Assembly (NCBI RefSeq): GCF_049116555.1
Contig: NZ_JAGDYT010000001.1
Span: 248,001 to 312,000 of the forward strand
From: Maricaulis maris_C
GTDB taxonomy: Bacteria; Pseudomonadota; Alphaproteobacteria; Caulobacterales; Maricaulaceae
DNA: 64,000 nucleotides
Reading direction: 5' to 3'
The stretch's first letter is position 1, and each line of letters opens with the position of its first letter. Position numbers and translations under genes: made by a program. Of this stretch, positions 1 to 7,845 are shown piece after piece. The notes beneath the pieces are model-generated. The model did not search any database, was not told the DNA's origin, and was given only the letters and a program-made list of their open reading frames with translations.

Positions 1-799
1 CGACGCGTTCGATCGGACTCGCTTTCACGGTCGGTGTCTCAGGCAATCCGAGTGCATTCGAGAAGAGTCGCACGGCGCGTTCCGGACGGGCCGTAATGTC
101 CTCATAGTACAGGCGGATCGGTTCAATCCCGATGCGTCCGAATTCGCGCTCCCATTTCAATTCTTCATCCTGCAGGAATTTGATCCAGTTGCGCAGCGCG
201 GGCGTGTCATACAGCACGGCATCACGAACTTTGCGGGCATCATCGCTCATCTGGAAGGAGTGCAGGACGCCGGATTGATGGGCGACGTGCATGGAAATGG
301 CCTGGCGCACAATGTTGCGGCGACGCAGATAGAAATAGGTCCAGCTTGGGTCCAGCACGTCATGACGGCGGGTCGCCTGGCGGCCCCAGGTCAGATGGGC
401 GAGTGCCAGTTCGATACCGCTGACGCCGTTCTTCGACGCATAGCGCGCCATGATCCGGCGAAACAGCGTGTCCCAGTCTCCGGAACCGGTTTGGCGCGCC
501 TGGTCTTCGGCCAGCGGGACCGCGAGCCATTCATTCGGAAAGCCGAATTGTTCAGACGCTTTCAGGAGATGCGTAAGAAATGTACTGCCTGAACGTGGAA
601 CCAGACAGATCGCGTAGGAACGCTTGATCTCCACAGTGTCCAGCTTGAGCGGGTCGCCACCCTGGTCCGCGCCTTCGGCCGCCAGATAGGTGAACATCTC
701 ACTCATGGTCTGATACGGCAGGTCGGCGGTCTCGGGGATCAGCGGCGACTGTGCAGCGCTGCTGATGCGGCCGGGAGAAGGCGGGTTGGCTTGTGTCAT
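1..799 (-). CDS. Stf0-like sulfotransferase, 3' end cut off by the window
   Basis: I translated this frame by hand from ATG at 799. It stays open to base 1 (266 codons, no stop), so the C-terminus lies outside the window. Residues 68-75 (PRSGSTFL) form the 5'-phosphosulfate-binding loop of PAPS-dependent sulfotransferases. The following context (leader about 60 residues, then FGFPNEWL) resembles the Stf0 family, which sulfates trehalose in mycobacteria and other carbohydrates elsewhere. A second basic stretch (YLRRRNIVRQAIS) fits the 3'-phosphate-binding segment. The substrate cannot be deduced. It lies 17 bp downstream of tRNA-Val on the same strand. Three other sulfotransferase genes and PAPS synthesis genes occur further right in this window, so its PAPS supply is probably shared with them. 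Confidence 0.85.
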   Translation of the reverse strand, partial: MTQANPPSPGRISSAAQSPLIPETADLPYQTMSEMFTYLAAEGADQGGDPLKLDTVEIKRSYAICLVPRSGSTFLTHLLKASEQFGFPNEWLAVPLAEDQARQTGSGDWDTLFRRIMARYASKNGVSGIELALAHLTWGRQATRRHDVLDPSWTYFYLRRRNIVRQAISMHVAHQSGVLHSFQMSDDARKVRDAVLYDTPALRNWIKFLQDEELKWEREFGRIGIEPIRLYYEDITARPERAVRLFSNALGLPETPTVKASPIERV

Positions 800-816
800 G
801 AAAACCTGAGACTTGA

Positions 817-891
817 TGGTGGGCGATACTGGGATTGAACCAGTGACCCCTTCGATGTCAACGAAGTGCTCTCCCGCTGAGCTAATCGCCC
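817..891 (-). tRNA. tRNA-Val (anticodon GAC)
   Basis: Read on the minus strand, the sequence folds into a full cloverleaf. The 7-bp acceptor stem is GGGCGAT/ATCGCCC with discriminator A and an encoded CCA (817-819). The D arm contains TAGCTCAGC. The anticodon stem CTTCG/CGAAG encloses the loop TTGACAT with anticodon GAC. The T arm contains GGTTCAATC. The gene reads valine codon GUC. Confidence 0.96.
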
Positions 892-1214
892 ATCCGTCTC
901 AAGAGAGCCGGGGTTCTAACCCCACCTTCCGCGGAGCGCAAGCCGTCTCTCGCACCCGAGTTGCAGACCGGCCGGAATTCCCGTCCAACCCTGCGCGCAA
1001 ACGCGGGAAGGCGCTGCATGGCCGAAGCGTTTCATGGGTCTGACCAGCCTATGACTTTTTTGCAACAATTGAGACAGAAATGCGGCGATGCCGCGACTCC
1101 TGCTTTCATCCCCAACCCCGCTCCGACATAGTCCAGATAGGTAGGGTTTAACCCAGCCATCCTGAGATCTGCGCCAAAGCGGATCCGGGAGACACGTAAC
1201 AAAGGGGTACAATC
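892..1214. other. Intergenic region upstream of the TonB receptor
   Basis: This 323-base stretch has no convincing gene; the frames crossing it lack ribosome sites and coding character. It must hold the tRNA-Val promoter (minus strand) and the receptor promoter (plus strand), but I see no clear -35/-10 pair. Two small symmetries are visible: a hairpin GCGGC-GAT-GCCGC near 1082-1094 and the perfect 11-bp palindrome GGGTTTAACCC at 1144-1154. The palindrome lies about 60 bp before the receptor start and could be an operator. An AAAGGGG ribosome site at 1201-1207 serves the receptor. Confidence 0.4.
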
Positions 1215-4200
1215 GTGAGCAATATTTGGGATCGGGAGCGTCTTCTGCGCTCCACCATCCTCGCTGGCTTTGCTGCCGCCGGTCTGACCATCTCGCCGGC
1301 CTACGCTCAAGACCAGGACGAGGACGAAGACGAGCAGGCTGAAGAATCCAGTGATGATACCATCGTCATCACCGGTTCTCGTATCCGTCGTGATGCGTTC
1401 AGCTCGCCGGCTCCGCTTCAGGTCATCGACAGTGAAGAAATCCGTGACGCCGGTCTGATCGACGCCGCGCAAATTCTTCAGACGTCATCCGTGGCCCAGG
1501 GCGTCCAGCTCGACAACGCCATCGCCGGTGCCTTCGTCACCGACGCCGGCCCGGGCTCCAACACCATCACGCTGCGTGGTCTTAATCCTGACCAGACGCT
1601 GCTGCTGATCAACGGCCGTCGTGTCGCTCCGTCGGGCGTTGAAGGCGCTCCGTCGCTGCCGAACCTCGACATCATTCCGACCGACGCCATCGCGCGCGTC
1701 GACATCCTGCTGGATGGTGCGTCTTCGGTTTACGGTTCTGACGCCGTTGCTGGCGTGGTCAACGTCATCCTGAACGACTCGTTCGATGGCTTCCGCGTTG
1801 GTGCCGTGACGTCCACGCCGGAAGAATCCGGTGGTGGCTCGCACCGCTGGAACATGACGATGGGCGATTCTTCCGAGAACGGCCGTTTCATGTTCGCCAT
1901 GGAATACTTCCATCAGCAGCGCCTGCAGGTTCAGGATCGTGACTACAACTACGATCCGACCGATGGCCTGTATTGCTCGCGCGACATTGAGATCGCGGCT
2001 GACGGCTCGCTGCTGTCCGAGTGTGAAGGCTCCATCATCAACCGTATCCGTACTTTCAACTACTATGTTGATGGTGCACCGAGCCTGGCGTCCTACTTCG
2101 CCAACCCGGGTCTGTTCAGCACCGACGTGTACTCCACGCCGGGCACGTCGAACTTCGTGAACCCGATCATCGGTTGGTCCACGGGCACGTCGACGGATGA
2201 GCAAAACCGTTCGTCCTACCTCGACCAGGCCACGGACGTTATTCCGGACAGCCAGCGTTACTCCTTCCTGTTTACGGGCGATTACACGATCGACCGCATC
2301 CTGGGCCAGGAAAACGTGACGGTCTTCACCGAGCTGCTTCACACCAACTCGCAGACGACCTACCGCTCCGGTTACCACGGTCAGATCTTCCCGACCGTTG
2401 GCGCCAGCAACCCGTTCAACCCGTTCGGCTTCGATGTTGTTCCGATCTTCGCTTCGCCGATCGAGCGTTCCAACATCGACGTGGAAACCCAGTACACCCG
2501 CTTCATGACGGGCGTTCAGGGCGACTGGAGCTTCGCTCCGTCCTGGTCGTACGAGATGTTCGCCGGCTACACCCGTTCGATGGGTTACTCGCGTCGTCCG
2601 CAGGTTGACGAAGACCGTCTGACGGCCACGATCGCCACCACCCGCGTTGAAGGCGGTGAGATCGTTTGTGGTTACGACAACTCCAACGTCACGCTGTTCG
2701 GCTTCCTGAACCCGGGCAATTGTGTGCCGGTCGATCTCTTCCACCCGAACCTGTACCCGCAAGACACCGCGACTGCTCCGAGCTTCGGTACTCCGGAAGA
2801 GTATGACTTCCTGCGCATCGATCGTACGGCGACCACGACGGTTGACCAGCTGATCATGGGTGGTTTCACCACCGGTCCGGTCTTTGAACTGCCGGCTGGT
2901 GAAGTGAACGCCGTGATCGGTATTGAATGGCGTCGTGACTCGCTCGACTCCGGTACGGACACCGTGACCTCGCAGGGTCGTGCGGCTGGCTACTTCGCCG
3001 ACCGTCGCTCTGTTGGCCAAGCGTCCCTGACCGAGTACTACGGCGAGCTGTCGATCCCGCTCGTTTCCGGTGCAGCGTTTGCCGAAGACATCTCCGTTGA
3101 TCTCGCCGGTCGTCTTACCGACCACGAGTATTATGGTCAGAACTCCACCTACTCGGTGCGTGGTGCTTGGGTTGTCAATGACAGCCTGACCTTCAACGGT
3201 ACTCTGGGTACGTCCTTCCGTGCTCCGAACCTTCGCGAGCTCTTCCTGGGCGGCCAGACCGGCTTTGCTTCTGGCTTCTCCGATCCGTGTGTGGTTCCGA
3301 CGGCTGCCAACAATAGCGGCACCTACGACCCGGCCAATGATGGTCGTGATCCGGTTGTGCTTGCGAACTGTGTGGCTGAAGGCGTCGATCCGACGGCTCT
3401 GGGCCTGAACGGTGTGTCCTCGATCGAGGCCTTCCGTGCAGGTAACCCGGGTCTCGAGCCTGAAACGTCTGACGCTTTCTCGGTCGGCTTTGTCTTTGAC
3501 CAGCCGTTCACGGATGCGTTCGATGCGTCACTGCGCGTCAGCTACTGGGGTATCGAAGTCCAGGATTCCATCGCGATCCCGGGCACGGCCTTCTCGCTGT
3601 CTCAGTGCTACAACTCGACCAACTTCCCGAATGACCCGTTCTGTGCTCGCCGTACGCGTGACACGAACACCGGTCAGCTGCTGCTCGTTGACAACACGCC
3701 GTTCAACGTTGCGACGCAGGAAGCTACGGGTTGGGACTTCAACGGTCGTTTCAACATGGACATCGATCTGTTCGGTGGCTTCAACTACGACATGAACGGT
3801 ACGTTCACGAAGTCTGAAGAGATCCTGAGCCAGACCACGGCTGCTTCCGACACCAACAACTTCGTTGGTGACTGGGGTAACCCGGAATGGCGCGGCACCG
3901 TGAACAACCGTTTCGACTTTGGTGACTGGAACATCAACTGGCGCATCCGCTACCTGGGTGAGCAGGCTTCCATCTCCAACGTCGTGGGTGTCAACTACGG
4001 TGATCGTCTGCAGGCGGCTTCCGAGCTCGGTGGCGATGCCGTCGACAGCTGGGATGCGGTCTACTATCACGACCTTTCCACCAACTGGGAAATGGACACT
4101 TGGGGCATCACCGTCGGCATCAATAACGTGCTCGACGAAGATCCGGCTGTTGTTGACCAGAACGCTTCTGGCGCAACCCAGGGCTCGGGCAGTGAAGTGC

Positions 4201-4262
4201 TCGGTTCCGGTTACGACCTCCTTGGTCGTCGCCTCTACGTCAACGTCCGCAAGGCCTGGTAA
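1215..4262 (+). CDS. TonB-dependent outer-membrane receptor
   Basis: The 1015-residue protein starts at GTG 1215, with AAAGGGG seven bases upstream. A signal peptide ends near residue 31 (SPAYAQ), followed by a very acidic linker (DQDEDEDEQAEE). The plug domain follows (VITGSRIRR, then QTLLLINGRRV and the GSDAVAGVVNVILN segment at about 170-185), then a long 22-strand-type barrel ending RLYVNVRKAW with a terminal aromatic residue. This architecture imports large substrates (siderophores, oligosaccharides, vitamins) using TonB energy. No linked enzyme or regulator points to a substrate. Codon choice is unlike the neighbours: many CGT, GGT, GCT and GTT codons, typical of a highly expressed gene. 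It is monocistronic and followed by a strong terminator. Confidence 0.95.
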   Translation: MSNIWDRERLLRSTILAGFAAAGLTISPAYAQDQDEDEDEQAEESSDDTIVITGSRIRRDAFSSPAPLQVIDSEEIRDAGLIDAAQILQTSSVAQGVQLDNAIAGAFVTDAGPGSNTITLRGLNPDQTLLLINGRRVAPSGVEGAPSLPNLDIIPTDAIARVDILLDGASSVYGSDAVAGVVNVILNDSFDGFRVGAVTSTPEESGGGSHRWNMTMGDSSENGRFMFAMEYFHQQRLQVQDRDYNYDPTDGLYCSRDIEIAADGSLLSECEGSIINRIRTFNYYVDGAPSLASYFANPGLFSTDVYSTPGTSNFVNPIIGWSTGTSTDEQNRSSYLDQATDVIPDSQRYSFLFTGDYTIDRILGQENVTVFTELLHTNSQTTYRSGYHGQIFPTVGASNPFNPFGFDVVPIFASPIERSNIDVETQYTRFMTGVQGDWSFAPSWSYEMFAGYTRSMGYSRRPQVDEDRLTATIATTRVEGGEIVCGYDNSNVTLFGFLNPGNCVPVDLFHPNLYPQDTATAPSFGTPEEYDFLRIDRTATTTVDQLIMGGFTTGPVFELPAGEVNAVIGIEWRRDSLDSGTDTVTSQGRAAGYFADRRSVGQASLTEYYGELSIPLVSGAAFAEDISVDLAGRLTDHEYYGQNSTYSVRGAWVVNDSLTFNGTLGTSFRAPNLRELFLGGQTGFASGFSDPCVVPTAANNSGTYDPANDGRDPVVLANCVAEGVDPTALGLNGVSSIEAFRAGNPGLEPETSDAFSVGFVFDQPFTDAFDASLRVSYWGIEVQDSIAIPGTAFSLSQCYNSTNFPNDPFCARRTRDTNTGQLLLVDNTPFNVATQEATGWDFNGRFNMDIDLFGGFNYDMNGTFTKSEEILSQTTAASDTNNFVGDWGNPEWRGTVNNRFDFGDWNINWRIRYLGEQASISNVVGVNYGDRLQAASELGGDAVDSWDAVYYHDLSTNWEMDTWGITVGINNVLDEDPAVVDQNASGATQGSGSEVLGSGYDLLGRRLYVNVRKAW

Positions 4263-4288
4263 GTCCCAGACCTTTGACGACAAGGATC

Positions 4289-4316
4289 GGGGCCGCCTTC
4301 GGGCGGCCCCTTTTCT
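4289..4316 (+). terminator. Rho-independent terminator of the TonB receptor gene
   Basis: A 9-bp GC stem, GGGGCCGCC/GGCGGCCCC, closes a TTCG tetraloop and is followed by TTTTCTTT. It begins 27 bases after the receptor stop codon. Confidence 0.92.
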
Positions 4317-4335
4317 TTGTGTGCAGCCAAAGCGC

Positions 4336-4370
4336 AAAAAAAACGCCGCCCAATCGGGCGGCGTTTTTGT
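4336..4370. terminator. Bidirectional terminator, mainly for cpdR
   Basis: The stem CGCCGCCC/GGGCGGCG (4344-4351 and 4356-4363) has a run of eight A on its left and five T on its right. It can therefore terminate the minus-strand cpdR transcript and back up the receptor terminator on the plus strand. Confidence 0.88.
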
Positions 4371-4394
4371 CTGATCGTGTCGCGTTGTCGCTGG

Positions 4395-4760
4395 TCAGGC
4401 CGCCATCACGCGGGCCACTTCATCTACCAGCTCACGCAAGTGGAAGGGCTTGGACAGGACTTTGGCATTGGTTGGCGCACCAGATCCCGGATTGAGGGCC
4501 ACGGCGGCGAAGCCGGTAATGAACATGATCTTGAGGGCCGGATCGATCTCAGCGGCCCGACGGGCCAGCTCGATACCATCCACCCCCGGCATGACAATAT
4601 CTGTCAGAAGAAGGTCAAATTGCGCCGGTTGCTCACCGATCGCATCCAAGCCTTCCTCGCCGTCCGAGCACACCAATACCTCGTGGCCGGCGCGCTTCAG
4701 CGCCTTGGCGAGGAAGTCGCGCATCGAGTCATCATCTTCCGCGAGAAGAATCTTTGCCAT
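4395..4760 (-). CDS. cpdR: CpdR-like single-domain response regulator
   Basis: This 121-residue protein is a lone receiver domain. The acidic pocket is EDDD near residue 8, the phospho-acceptor is Asp54 (LLTDIVMPG), the switch residue lies in FITGF, and the conserved lysine is in LSKPFH. The ITGFAAVALN segment and overall length match CpdR. In Caulobacter, unphosphorylated CpdR sends ClpXP to the cell pole and primes proteolysis of cell-cycle proteins such as CtrA. The ATG at 4760 has AAGGGTGGGA upstream; a GTG four codons earlier is possible but overlaps that ribosome site. The gene is divergent from the formylglutamate amidohydrolase gene, a pairing I recall from related genomes. Confidence 0.88.
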   Translation of the reverse strand: MAKILLAEDDDSMRDFLAKALKRAGHEVLVCSDGEEGLDAIGEQPAQFDLLLTDIVMPGVDGIELARRAAEIDPALKIMFITGFAAVALNPGSGAPTNAKVLSKPFHLRELVDEVARVMAA

Positions 4761-4877
4761 CTTGGTTCCCACCCTTGCGAAATCTCAACGTGAGCGCACC
4801 CTAAACCCATCTGGTAAAAACGCCCTGAACGCGCGCACATGCTTGACCAGCGAGATGCAGCTGACCACTGTTTGTCC

Positions 4878-5774
4878 ATGGCAACCCCGATTCCAACCTC
4901 GTTCGCCACGGAGGCAGTGCAGCGGCCGGATATCGGCAGGCGGGTTGTGCGGATTGGGCGACCGCCAGAGAATTTGGCGCGCCCACTCATCCTCGCCTCA
5001 CCGCATTCCGGAAGAGATTATGACGATGAATTGAGTCGTTCAACAAGACTGCCTGTTGAATTTTTGCGACGATCCGAAGACGCGTATGTCGATCAACTAA
5101 TTGACTTTGCGCCGGAATATGGGGCCAGCCTTGTCTGTGCCGAGTTTCCCCGCGTGTTTGTGGACGTGAACCGCGGGCCCGGCGAGCTGGACCCGGGCAT
5201 GTTTGCCGATCGGGTCCCGGACAAGGAGATTGCCCCTTCCCGTCGCGCGGCATCAGGGCTCGGTGTTATCCCGCGGATCGGCGCGGAAGGGCGGACGCTC
5301 TATCGACGACGGCTGAGATTCGCCGAAGCCAAGGCCCTTTTGGCGCGCTTCTATCACCCCTATCATTCCGCCCTCCATGATGAAGTCATGAGATTGCGGG
5401 ACCGATTCGGCTCGGTGATCCTCGTTGACATGCATTCCATGCCGGCTCTGAGCGGGCGCGGCGCGGATATCGTTCTGGGCGATCGTTTCGGAACCTCTTG
5501 CCAGGAGGCGGTGTCTGACACGGTCGAGACGCTTTTCCAGGACCTCGGATTCGTCACAGTTCGGAACAATCCCTATGCTGGCGGCTTCACCACCGAGCAT
5601 TACGGTCGTCCCATGGAAGGCGTGAATGTGATCCAGATCGAGATCAATCGCGGTCTGTACATGGATGAGAACCGGGTTTTGTTACGCTCCGATCACGCGG
5701 ATTTCATTGCCAAAATGCGCTGGTTTGTCAGTGAATTGGCCGGTATCGACTGGGTATCCCGCCTACAGCCTTAA
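4878..5774 (+). CDS. N-formylglutamate amidohydrolase family protein
   Basis: The 298-residue protein belongs to the N-formylglutamate deformylase (HutG-type) family, zinc hydrolases that release formate from N-formylglutamate at the end of one histidine degradation route. Visible family marks are LILASPHSGRDY, the FPRVFVDVNRGPGELDP block, the VDMHSMP metal-site segment and HYGRPMEGVNVIQIEINR near the end. I chose ATG 4878; an ATG 13 codons earlier is in frame but adds non-conserved residues. No other hut genes are nearby, so a role in histidine breakdown is not shown by context. It is transcribed away from cpdR. Confidence 0.88.
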   Translation: MATPIPTSFATEAVQRPDIGRRVVRIGRPPENLARPLILASPHSGRDYDDELSRSTRLPVEFLRRSEDAYVDQLIDFAPEYGASLVCAEFPRVFVDVNRGPGELDPGMFADRVPDKEIAPSRRAASGLGVIPRIGAEGRTLYRRRLRFAEAKALLARFYHPYHSALHDEVMRLRDRFGSVILVDMHSMPALSGRGADIVLGDRFGTSCQEAVSDTVETLFQDLGFVTVRNNPYAGGFTTEHYGRPMEGVNVIQIEINRGLYMDENRVLLRSDHADFIAKMRWFVSELAGIDWVSRLQP

Positions 5775-5895
5775 TCATGCCCATTTCAGGGGAAGACTGG
5801 TGCATGCCTTCGCCCGGCACGCGCTTTGCTCCCCTGTGAGGTGTGCGTCCCATAGCGGCGCATTTTGAGACGCGAAGATTAGGCGGCGAGTAGTT

Positions 5896-6282
5896 ATGAC
5901 GAATGATATCGACCTTCATGTGGGTAAACGGTTGCGCCGCCGGCGCCGCCTTCTGGGCCTGACCCAGCAGCAACTGGCCGAATCGGTCGGTATCCGTTTC
6001 CAGCAAATCCAGAAATACGAGTGCGGGGCCAACCGGGTCAGCGCCAGCCGGCTCTTCGAGCTGGCGGAATCGCTCGATGTGCCGGTGCAGTACTTCTATG
6101 AGGGGCTGTCCAAACGCGACGAGATGCATGGCGACGAGACTCTGGCAGCTGATGTGCTCTCCCAGAAGGAAACCGTGGACCTGATCCGGGCCTATTACCG
6201 CCTCGGTGAACGTCCCCGCAAGCGCCTGCTCGAACTCGCCAAGTCGCTCGAGCCGGAAGAGGCGGCGAACGACGCGGCCTGA
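5896..6282 (+). CDS. XRE-family helix-turn-helix regulator
   Basis: The 128-residue protein carries a Cro/C1-type helix-turn-helix at about residues 11-66 (LGLTQQQLAESVGI then FQQIQKYECGANRVSASRLFEL). A C-terminal helix-rich tail (LIRAYYRLGERPRKRLLELAKSLE) is typical of the alphaproteobacterial SinR-like group, which usually act as small dimeric repressors. It is followed 64 bp later by hisN on the same strand. The 121-bp gap before it holds no clear operator. Target genes are unknown. Confidence 0.9.
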   Translation: MTNDIDLHVGKRLRRRRRLLGLTQQQLAESVGIRFQQIQKYECGANRVSASRLFELAESLDVPVQYFYEGLSKRDEMHGDETLAADVLSQKETVDLIRAYYRLGERPRKRLLELAKSLEPEEAANDAA

Positions 6283-6346
6283 TCCTTTTCAGGATTGGTA
6301 TCATGGCGTCTGGCACCGGCCCTCAGGCCGTGCTAGGCGGCTTGCC

Positions 6347-7180
6347 ATGTCTGATAACGATTTCCATGCCGATCTTCGGATTGCCCACGCCATGGCGGAC
6401 GCGGCGCGCGTGGCCATAGCGCCTTATTTCCGGACCCGTCTGGATGTTGAGAACAAGCTGAGCGCGGGCTTTGACCCGGTCACTCAGGCTGACCGCGCAT
6501 CCGAAACCGCGATGCGTGAGCTCTTGTCCCGAGAGGCGCCGCAGGATGCCATCCTCGGTGAGGAATTTGGGTCCAGCACCGGCACTGGCACGGGCACAGA
6601 CACGGGCACCGGCACAGGCACCGGCACGCGCCGCTGGGTGCTTGATCCGATCGATGGCACCCGCGCATTCATCGCCGGCCTGCCCACCTGGACCGTCCTG
6701 ATCGCGCTGGAAGTGGCTGGCAAGCCGCGTCTCGGCGTGATTGATCAACCGCATATCGGTGAACGTTTCTCCGGTTGGCCCGGTGGAGCGCATTACAACC
6801 GCGCGGACGTGTCACAACCCCTCGCTGTCTCCGCCTGCCGGGCATTGGATCAGGCCATTCTCGCCAGCACCGATCCCTACCTGTTTGAAGGGGCCGAGCG
6901 TGACGCATTCGAGGCCGTTCGCAGGGCGACTCGCCTTTGCCGGTTCGGATTTGATGCCTATGCCTATGCCATGCTGGCATCCGGCGGAGTTGACCTGGTG
7001 GTTGAGAGCGGCCTCCAGATCTATGACGTTCAGGCCCTCATTCCGGTGGTGACCGGCGCGGGAGGCGTGGTGACGAATTGGCGTGGCGGTGATCCGTCAG
7101 CTGGCGGCCAGGTGGTCGCAGCGGCCAATCAGGACCTCCTGGAACAGGCGCTCGAGCGGCTTGCTCCAGCGGCTCTCTAA
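6347..7180 (+). CDS. hisN: Histidinol-phosphatase, inositol-monophosphatase family
   Basis: The 277-residue protein has the metal-dependent phosphatase motifs: EE at the end of segment ILGEEFG, WVLDPIDGTRAF (motif DPIDGT) and YDVQALIPVVTGAGG near the C-terminus. These place it with HisN-type histidinol-phosphatases, which dephosphorylate L-histidinol phosphate. A related inositol or nucleotide phosphatase role is possible. Between the two metal-binding motifs sits a 17-residue Thr-Gly run interrupted by one Asp, encoded by a hexanucleotide tandem repeat and absent from usual members. ATG 6347 gives the normal family N-terminus. The stop codon overlaps that of the convergent gene at 7177. Confidence 0.85.
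   Translation: MSDNDFHADLRIAHAMADAARVAIAPYFRTRLDVENKLSAGFDPVTQADRASETAMRELLSREAPQDAILGEEFGSSTGTGTGTDTGTGTGTGTRRWVLDPIDGTRAFIAGLPTWTVLIALEVAGKPRLGVIDQPHIGERFSGWPGGAHYNRADVSQPLAVSACRALDQAILASTDPYLFEGAERDAFEAVRRATRLCRFGFDAYAYAMLASGGVDLVVESGLQIYDVQALIPVVTGAGGVVTNWRGGDPSAGGQVVAAANQDLLEQALERLAPAAL
6575..6631 (+). repeat. GGCACN hexanucleotide microsatellite inside hisN
   Basis: About nine tandem hexamers of the form GGCACN, with third-position changes and one GACACG variant, encode alternating Thr and Gly with a single Asp. The array keeps the reading frame because its unit is six bases. It lies between the EE and DPIDGT metal-site motifs. Confidence 0.92.
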
Positions 7181-7845
7181 CTGTCCAGCAAAACCCGGAA
7201 CGGCCTGTCGCCGAGCTCGATCCGTGTGAGATTGCGCATGGACCGGTCGCGTGGGCGCACGATGACCCGGTTCTCCTGAGCCGTCAGCGCGCGGCTCGAC
7301 CCGTCAGCCATGATCGCCGTTGCGCTGGGTGCCGGCCCGTCGAAGACAAAGATCAGAGTCCGAAAATTCGGCGCGAACAGCGCGGCGACGCCGGCTGCTT
7401 CGCGCATGGCGTGATTGGCTTGGCCCAGGGCCAGATTGAGGTCTGCCACCGCATAGTCCGGTCCACCGGGCAGTCGGGCCTCGAACTGCATGTTCAAGGA
7501 CATGCCGCCGCCTTCCTGATTGATGAAGACTGACGGGGCACTCGCCAGCGTTTCCGCGTCCGGACGGTGGGTGATCCGCCCGCGCTCATCAATCGCCAAT
7601 GAGACCCGCTCCCCCTCTTGCTCGTACCACATCTCGATCTCCGCTGGCGGAATCCCGTCCTCGGAGGCGACTGTGTAGGTCAGGCTGAAGTGGGTCCGAC
7701 GCTCGGCCTCGATTTCAAGATAGGTCTCCTGGTGCGGGTAAAAGCGCGATAGCGGACCGGCTTCCCGTTCGACCGATTGCGCGACGGCAATCGGCGACAG
7801 GAAGCCGGTCAGCACACTTGCGATCAGAAGAACGCAGGAGCGCAT
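7177..7845 (-). CDS. Secreted protein of unknown function
   Basis: I do not recognise this 222-residue protein. It begins with a clear signal peptide (hydrophobic core VLLIASVLTGFL, cleavage near AVAQ), so it should be periplasmic or exported. The rest is mixed beta-rich sequence without obvious catalytic motifs. Its ATG overlaps the stop of the upstream lipoprotein gene in a TAATG junction, so the two are probably translationally coupled and may work together. Its own stop overlaps the hisN stop on the opposite strand. Confidence 0.8.
   Translation of the reverse strand: MRSCVLLIASVLTGFLSPIAVAQSVEREAGPLSRFYPHQETYLEIEAERRTHFSLTYTVASEDGIPPAEIEMWYEQEGERVSLAIDERGRITHRPDAETLASAPSVFINQEGGGMSLNMQFEARLPGGPDYAVADLNLALGQANHAMREAAGVAALFAPNFRTLIFVFDGPAPSATAIMADGSSRALTAQENRVIVRPRDRSMRNLTRIELGDRPFRVLLDS

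Noticed and set aside
1485..3125. Long minus-strand open frame (546 codons) inside the TonB receptor gene
   Set aside because: It is antisense to a clearly coding gene, has no ribosome site, and its composition (Arg/Val/Asp-rich) is the usual shadow of a GC-rich gene.
6575..6631. Hexamer repeat as a CRISPR array or integration site
   Set aside because: The units are six bases, contiguous, without spacers, and in frame within hisN.
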